Shown: positions 6,163-10,538 of the stretch, piece by piece | How positions within the stretch are numbered: position 1 is the stretch's first letter | Layout: the number at the start of each line of letters is the position of its first letter | DNA from: Gemmatimonadota bacterium | GTDB taxonomy: Bacteria; Gemmatimonadota; Gemmatimonadetes; Gemmatimonadales; GWC2-71-9 | DNA: 10,538 nt | Direction: 5' to 3' | Assembly: GCA_003220985.1 (NCBI GenBank) | Contig: QHTY01000073.1 | Span: 653-11,190 of the forward strand | The notes under the pieces: model-generated | Database searches by the model: none | The model's input: the letters and a program-made list of their open reading frames with translations, nothing else | What the model was told of the DNA's origin: nothing | Program-made: the position numbers and the translations under genes

Positions 6163-6775
6163 GCTGCGTCTTCGTGATGCGGACGTGGCTGAACATGGCC
6201 CGCTCGGTGACGGTGTCGTTATGGGAGCACACGAACAAACCGACGTAAACCGTATCGGGGAGAGACACACCGGTGAGTCGCTGCGTCACGAGCGAATCCC
6301 CGAATCGCGCCACCGACAAGATGTACTCGCCACCCCGTCGCTCGAGCTGGATCACCGCGTCGGCGTCGGGAAGACTGTCGGCCGACTTGTTCTCCTCGGT
6401 GATCCCACCAGTCTGCCGGCGGAACTGGAGCGACATCAAGCCATTGCCATGGAACGCGGCAGTCACGTGCGCGCTACGCGGGTCGAGCGAGGGACGAATG
6501 GTCCAGCCGATTTTGCGATGCGGCTCAACGCCTGCCCCAATGAACCGCGCACGCGTCGAGAGGATGAAGTTGCCGTTGATCCGCTTCCAGACGAAATGAA
6601 AGTCGTCGCGGGTATCCCACATGTTCTGCCCAGACCCGGCGATGGTATACATCTGCTGCTGCGGGTCGTACGACGCGGTACCCGTCGCGCGGCCCACATT
6701 CGTATGCGCGGTAAAGATGCCGATGGGGCCTTGAGCCCCGAGGATACAGGCGAGGACCGCGGAGCTCAGAGTCAT
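6155..6775 (-). CDS. Exported lectin-like (DUF1349/concanavalin-type) protein
   Basis: 206 residues if started at the ATG at 6775, which overlaps the asnS stop as ATGA. The first 15 residues (MTLSSAVLACILGAQ) look like the core of a signal peptide but lack basic residues. An ATG at 6844 would supply some, at the cost of a 73-bp overlap with asnS. The body looks like a beta-sandwich of the DUF1349/concanavalin-like group: SYDPQQQMYTIAGSGQNMW, FHFVWKRINGNFILSTRARF, HRKIGWTIRPSLD, then AAFHGNGLMSLQFRR, and the closing GLFVCSHNDT...FSHVRI. Such domains often bind carbohydrate, and in related genomes they accompany TolB-like propeller proteins; a ligand cannot be told from sequence. Its location between asnS and rtcB looks like operon packing rather than a functional link. 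Confidence 0.75.
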   Translation of the reverse strand: MTLSSAVLACILGAQGPIGIFTAHTNVGRATGTASYDPQQQMYTIAGSGQNMWDTRDDFHFVWKRINGNFILSTRARFIGAGVEPHRKIGWTIRPSLDPRSAHVTAAFHGNGLMSLQFRRQTGGITEENKSADSLPDADAVIQLERRGGEYILSVARFGDSLVTQRLTGVSLPDTVYVGLFVCSHNDTVTERAMFSHVRITKTQHD

Positions 6776-8045
6776 GGCCACAGCCGATATAGCGTTCTTG
6801 GGAACGCGATTGCCTCCCGAATGTGCGGGATGCCACAAATCCACGCGACGGTCCGTTCGACCCCCAATCCGAACCCCGCATGCACGAACGTGCCGTACTT
6901 CCGCAGATCCAGATACCAGGAGTACGCCTCTTCCGGCAACTTCTCGGCCCGAATGCGCGCGCGCAGCTTCTCGTAATCGTCCTCGCGCTGGCTGCCCCCG
7001 ATGATCTCGCCGTATCCCTCGGGCGCCAGGCAGTCGTTGTTCAGCACGGTGCGCGGATCGGCGGGATTCTCCTTCATATAGAAGGCCTTCACCGCCTTCG
7101 GATAGTTGTAGACGAACACCGGCCGGTCATACTGCTTCGCCAGCGTCGTCTCGTCTTCGCCGCCCAAGTCCCTACCCCCCTCCTTGTCGGCGCCCAGCCT
7201 CTTCAGCTTCTCGACAGCGACCGTGTGACGTGCTCGAGCGGCGCGAGATCGCGCCCGAGCTCCGTGAGCTCGTTCTTGCGTTTGTCGAGGCAGCGGCCCA
7301 CGAGGTACGACACGAAGTCCTCCTGCAGCCGCATGTTCGCGTCGGAATCGTTCCATGCGACCTCGGGCTCGACCATCCAGAACTCGGTGAGATGGCGTCG
7401 CGTCTTCGACTTCTCGGCGCGGAATGTGGGCCCGAAGCAATAGACCTTGCCGAGCGCGGCCGCCGCCGCCTCGACGTACAATTGGCCGGTCTGCGCGAGG
7501 TACGCCTTGCCGAGGTCGAAATAGTCGACCGAGAACAGCGTGCCCGCATGCTCCCCGATCGAGCCCGTGAGAATCGGCGTATCGACCAAGGTGAAATGCC
7601 GTTGATGAAAGAAATCGCGAATCGCCTGGATGACTTCGTGGCGCACGCGCGCAATCGCGACCTGCTGTTTCGAGCGCAGCCACAGATGACGGTGCTCGAA
7701 CAGAAACGCGGTCCCGTGCTCCTTCGGGGTGATCGGGAAATCGGGACTTGCGCCGAGGATGCGCAGATCGCTCGTCTGCATCTCGACGCCGCCGGGAGCA
7801 CGCGGCTCCACGCGCACGACGCCCGTCACCTCGAGCGATGTCTCCTGAGTAAGTTTCCCGAACGCGTCCCAGACTTCCGCGGGCACATCCTTCTTGGAGA
7901 GCACGGCTTGCATCAAGCCCGTACCGTCGCGTACGACGACAAACGCGATCTTCCCGCTCGAGCGCGTCGTCGCCACCCAGCCGCGCACGACAGCCGTCTG
8001 GCCGGCGAGCGGCGGAAGCGCTTCGATCCAATGACGTTCGGGCAT
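6772..8045 (-). pseudogene. asnS: Asparaginyl-tRNA synthetase, disrupted by an internal deletion/frameshift
   Basis: Two frames together give a class II asparaginyl-tRNA synthetase. Frame one (8045 to about 7221) has the OB-fold anticodon domain (VVRGWVATTRSSGKIAFVVVRDG), motif 1 (FTLVDTPILTGS), and motif 2 (CFGPTFRAEKSKTRRHLTEF). Frame two (about 7218 to 6772) resumes at AVEKLKRLGADKEGG and contains NNDCLAPEGYGEIIGGSQRE and motif 3 (GFGLGVERTVAWICGIPHIR). Between LEHVTR and AVEKL the family normally has a PFPRhxYxE segment of about nine residues; here only two bases remain, so about 25 nt are missing. Frame one stops soon after, before motif 3. If real, the enzyme is dead, and Asn-tRNA would have to come from Asp-tRNA via GatCAB. 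Both sides look well conserved, which also fits an assembly error. Confidence 0.9.
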
Positions 8046-9137
8046 AGGCGCGGCATACTAGTGGCGAGCCTTTTGAGTGTCAACGCGATCGCGAGCGCGT
8101 GCGCGCCGGTCGTGAAATTGGGCCCGCCGCGCCAAGCGTCGCACTGGCCCGCGTATCTCGAGACTTTGAATCCCGATCCTCGGCCGTTATGGCACGTCGA
8201 CATGGGACGCGGCGCCCGCGGCAGCCCCGCCCTCGGCGAGGCGGTGATCGCCGTCGGCACGGCCGACCGCAATCTCGTGCTGCTCGATCGCGCCAGCGGC
8301 GACATCCTGTGGCGCTCACACCTCGACGGCACGGTGCGCGCCGGCCCGCTGCTGGACGAGGACCGGCTGTACGTCGCGACGGAGTCGCAGCCGCAGGGGC
8401 GGATTTATGCCGTCCGACTGCGCGACGGGCGACGCCTGTGGCGCGCGCGCACGGGCAGCGTGGCAGCCCCGCTCACCTACGACGGCGAGGCGCTCTACGC
8501 GGGCACCGAAGAAGGGCTCGTGCTCCGTGTCGAACCGGAACGCGGGCAGACGACGTGGCGCACGCACGTCAGCGGCGCCGTGCGCGCCGGCCCAGTCATC
8601 ACGCCCGCCGGCCTGGTCGTCGCGACGACGACCGACACGTTGTATCTCCTCGACCGTCAATCGGGCAGCGTGCGCTCGCGCCTCGCGCTCGCGGGAACGG
8701 TGCTCGCCACGCCGGCGACAGATGGACGCCGCGTCTATGTCGCCACAACCAACGGCCGTGTCGTCGCCGTCGACCTCGCGTCCTGGACCATCCTGTGGGA
8801 CCACGCCGCGGGCGATGCCGTCTACGGCGCACCTGCGCTCGTGGGTGACACGCTGTTCGTGCTGTCACGCGATGGCCAACTGTGGCGCATTCCCGTCGAC
8901 GCGCCCGACGCCGCGAGCAGTCACGCGCTCGACATCGTGGCGACCGCGGGACCGACCCCGCTCGCGTCCGGCGTTCTGGTCGGCAGCGTCAGCGGCGAGG
9001 TGCTGCTCGTCGACCCAGCGACCGGGGCCATTCGCTGGCGCGCGCAGGTCACGGGGCCCATCGAGGAGCCGCCGCTCGTGCGCGACCGGCCAGTGGTGGT
9101 CGTCGCGGGCCGTGGCAATATTTATTCGTATCGATGA
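8031..9137 (+). CDS. Lipoprotein with BamB/PQQ-like beta-propeller
   Basis: 368 residues from ATG 8031. The N-terminus MTFGHRRGILVASLLSVNAI is basic then hydrophobic, and leads to ASAC with a probable lipidated Cys24. The rest consists of repeats of the PQQ-propeller type, each with a lyllD..sG...W pattern: NLVLLDRASGDILWR, RIYAVRLRDGRRLWR, LVLRVEPERGQTTWR, TLYLLDRQSGSVRSR, RVVAVDLASWTILWD, QLWRIPVDAP and EVLLVDPATGAIRWR. A final GNIYSYR strand could close the ring with the N-terminal WHVDM strand, giving seven or eight blades as in BamB. A scaffold role in outer-membrane protein assembly is possible; no catalytic residues are evident. A GTG at 8061 would give a poorer signal peptide. The start overlaps the divergent asnS start by 15 bp. 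The downstream gene is joined by ATGA. Confidence 0.85.
   Translation: MTFGHRRGILVASLLSVNAIASACAPVVKLGPPRQASHWPAYLETLNPDPRPLWHVDMGRGARGSPALGEAVIAVGTADRNLVLLDRASGDILWRSHLDGTVRAGPLLDEDRLYVATESQPQGRIYAVRLRDGRRLWRARTGSVAAPLTYDGEALYAGTEEGLVLRVEPERGQTTWRTHVSGAVRAGPVITPAGLVVATTTDTLYLLDRQSGSVRSRLALAGTVLATPATDGRRVYVATTNGRVVAVDLASWTILWDHAAGDAVYGAPALVGDTLFVLSRDGQLWRIPVDAPDAASSHALDIVATAGPTPLASGVLVGSVSGEVLLVDPATGAIRWRAQVTGPIEEPPLVRDRPVVVVAGRGNIYSYR
8055..8083 (-). promoter_or_regulatory. Predicted sigma-70 promoter for the asnS operon
   Basis: On the minus strand a perfect TTGACA (8083-8078), a 17-bp spacer, then TAGTAT (8060-8055; 4 of 6 matches to TATAAT). The asnS ATG begins 9 bases after the -10 box, so transcription should start at or a few bases before the start codon, giving a leaderless or nearly leaderless mRNA; no Shine-Dalgarno sequence is present. 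The promoter lies inside the signal-peptide codons of the divergent lipoprotein gene. Confidence 0.65.
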
Positions 9138-9646
9138 TGACGCGCTCGACGATTCTTTGTGCGTTGCTACTCTGCGGAGCTGCCCCGAAGCTTTCGGCGC
9201 AGTATCTCAATACACGTCGGCAGGTCTGCACGTCGCACGAAACGACTTCATCGTGCCGACGTGCCGACGTGCCTCGTCCATCCTTCCAGCGCGCCGCTGT
9301 GCATCATGGTAAGTGGCTCACCGCCGTGAGCGTGGTCGCCCTGATCATGTTCGCCGAGCGTGAGCACAGCCAATCGCGGCGTGCGTGGAATGCGCTGCTC
9401 AATATCTGCCGGTCCACGCAGGACGCCTGCGCCCGCGGACCCGATGGGCGTTACGTCCGCGACGACGCCGAGCAGCTCTATCAGCGTTCGCGGGGCTTCG
9501 ACCGCCGCGCCAACCACTGGCTGCTGGGAGCGCAGGCCACCCTCCTGGCAACGACGGCATTGTTCATCATTGATCTGCATCCCGGGGAAGGGCCGGGGAA
9601 TATTCCGTTTGCTCCGATGCAAGTGGGGCTGCGGATCGCTTTCTAG
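9134..9646 (+). CDS. Small exported/membrane protein of unknown function
   Basis: 170 residues. The first ATG overlaps the stop of the propeller gene (ATGATGA), implying translational coupling. Residues 1-23 (MMTRSTILCALLLCGAAPKL then SAQ) form a signal peptide. Two further hydrophobic stretches occur at about 61-74 and 129-147. Between them is a polar, Arg-rich loop with Cys92 and Cys99, and Cys32 and Cys41 lie before the first stretch; paired disulfides in the periplasm are possible. The C-terminus ends in an amphipathic strand finishing with Phe (MQVGLRIAF), a pattern also seen at outer-membrane protein ends. I do not recognise a family. Coupling to a BamB-like lipoprotein suggests an envelope role, but that is inference. 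Confidence 0.7.
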   Translation: MMTRSTILCALLLCGAAPKLSAQYLNTRRQVCTSHETTSSCRRADVPRPSFQRAAVHHGKWLTAVSVVALIMFAEREHSQSRRAWNALLNICRSTQDACARGPDGRYVRDDAEQLYQRSRGFDRRANHWLLGAQATLLATTALFIIDLHPGEGPGNIPFAPMQVGLRIAF

Positions 9647-10538
9647 CCAACTCGGAACAACTCGAATCCGCGCTCGTATCGAGTAACGATCCGCTCTCTA
9701 TAGGCCGCGTGCTCGCGAGCCTCGAGCGCCGGATCCGTCGCGATCATCGCGGCCGCAGCCCCGCGCGCATCGTCCAGCAACGGCAAGTCGGTCTCGAGGT
9801 TGGCATAACGCAGCGGCACGCCTCCCGATTGGCGCGCACCCGCGAGCTCGCCCATCCCCCGCTCGTGCAAATCGAGCTCGGCGATCTTGAAGCCGTCTGT
9901 GGTCTCGCAGAACGCTTGTAGCCTCGGCGCCGCATCCCGAGAGTCGGACAACAGAATGCAATGGCTGGCCGCCGAGCCCCGCCCCACCCGGCCGCGCAAC
10001 TGATGGAGCTGGGCCAAACCAAAACGCTCGGCATGCTCGATGAGCATCACCGTCGCGTTCGCCACGTCGATGCCGACTTCGATGACACTGGTCGCGACGA
10101 GGATGTTGACCGCGTTGTCACGAAAGGCGCGCATTGTCGCATCGCGCTCCTCGGCCTTCAAGCGGCCGTGTACCAGTCCCACCCGAAACTCCGCGAACGT
10201 CTTCGCCAGCTTCTCGGCCATGGTCGTCGCGGCCTTCAGATCGGCGCGCTCTGATTCGTCGATCACCGGATAGATCACATACGCCTGTCGCCCCGCCGCG
10301 CATTCGGTGCGAATGAAGTCGTAGATCTTGGACCGCGCGGCCTCGGTGCGGAGGGCCGTTTTCACGGTTCCGCGACCGGGCGGCCGCTCGCGGATCTGCG
10401 TGACGTCGAGGTCGCCGTACAACGTGAGGGCGAGCGAGCGCGGGATCGGCGTCGCGGTCAGCAGCAGCACGTCGGGGGCATCACCCTTCTCGACGAGCGC
10501 GGCCCGCTGTTCGACCCCAAAACGATGCTGCTCATCGA
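9643..10538 (-). CDS. recG: ATP-dependent DNA helicase RecG, C-terminal part (5' end cut by window edge)
   Basis: 297 residues are visible, starting inside helicase motif II (DEQH, residues 1-4 of the fragment), so the wedge domain and Walker A lie off the window. Visible motifs are III (TATPIPR, 27-33), the RecG segment GDLDVTQIRERPPGR, IV region (VGLVHGRLKAEERD), V (ATSVIEVGID, 148-157) and VI (QLRGRVGRG, 179-187), then the RecG-type DLHERGMGELAGARQSG near the C-terminus. RecG remodels stalled replication forks and Holliday junctions. The DEQHRFG sequence and LAGARQSGG tail separate it from Mfd. The stop codon TAG shares the palindrome CTAG with the stop of the convergent gene, so there is no space for a terminator between them. 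Confidence 0.93.
   Translation of the reverse strand, partial: DEQHRFGVEQRAALVEKGDAPDVLLLTATPIPRSLALTLYGDLDVTQIRERPPGRGTVKTALRTEAARSKIYDFIRTECAAGRQAYVIYPVIDESERADLKAATTMAEKLAKTFAEFRVGLVHGRLKAEERDATMRAFRDNAVNILVATSVIEVGIDVANATVMLIEHAERFGLAQLHQLRGRVGRGSAASHCILLSDSRDAAPRLQAFCETTDGFKIAELDLHERGMGELAGARQSGGVPLRYANLETDLPLLDDARGAAAAMIATDPALEAREHAAYRERIVTRYERGFELFRVG

Noticed and set aside
6163..6270. N-terminal extension of rtcB to an upstream start
   Set aside because: The extra 36 residues resemble no RtcB N-terminus and would overlap the upstream gene by over 100 bp. The family begins at MTDVQVFG.
7230..8030. Long plus-strand reading frame extending upstream of the propeller gene
   Set aside because: It is antisense to asnS, has no recognisable domains, and the lipoprotein signal peptide begins at 8031.

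Overview
The window holds GC-rich bacterial chromosome joined to the start of a chromosomal integron. The right part (about 4936-10538) is housekeeping or backbone sequence and the left part (1-4935) is the integron. Lineage is uncertain. Strong GC bias in the backbone, many exported proteins of unknown function, and the style of the asnS, lectin-like and beta-propeller genes fit Gemmatimonadota or a similar high-GC environmental phylum, but no marker gene here settles it.

The integron consists of an integron integrase gene (intI, 4036-4935, minus), an attI-like recombination region (3879-4035) and at least six cassettes reading leftwards off the window edge. In order from attI they are: a secreted protein of unknown function (3240-3869), a DUF1905/YdeI-OmpD-type protein (2657-3124), a frameshifted class III nucleotidyl-cyclase-like gene (2131-2590), a multi-pass membrane protein (1576-2085), a secreted DUF6624-type protein (743-1465), and a lipoprotein cut by the left edge (1-629). 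Three complete attC sites (639-739, 1471-1560, 3144-3233) share a common sequence, which is typical of chromosomal rather than mobile integrons. Two further junctions keep only half an attC.

The layout is unusual. intI reads in the same direction as the cassettes and attI lies beyond its 3' end, whereas in classical integrons intI is divergent from the array. This is the 'reverse integron' arrangement known from Treponema denticola and few other bacteria. Orientation is supported independently by the ORFs and by the extrahelical bases of the attC sites.

The backbone minus-strand operon asnS - lectin-like exported protein - rtcB (8045 to 5023) is joined by ATGA and 8-bp start/stop overlaps and leads directly into intI. 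asnS is broken by an apparent deletion of about 25 nt, which is either a real pseudogenisation or an assembly error. Divergent from asnS, and overlapping it by 15 bp, is a plus-strand pair: a lipoprotein with a BamB/PQQ-like beta-propeller (8031-9137) and a small membrane protein (9134-9646), joined by an ATGA overlap. This pair converges on recG (9643-10538, cut by the right edge), with the two stop codons sharing CTAG. No stretch over 300 bases lacks a gene.
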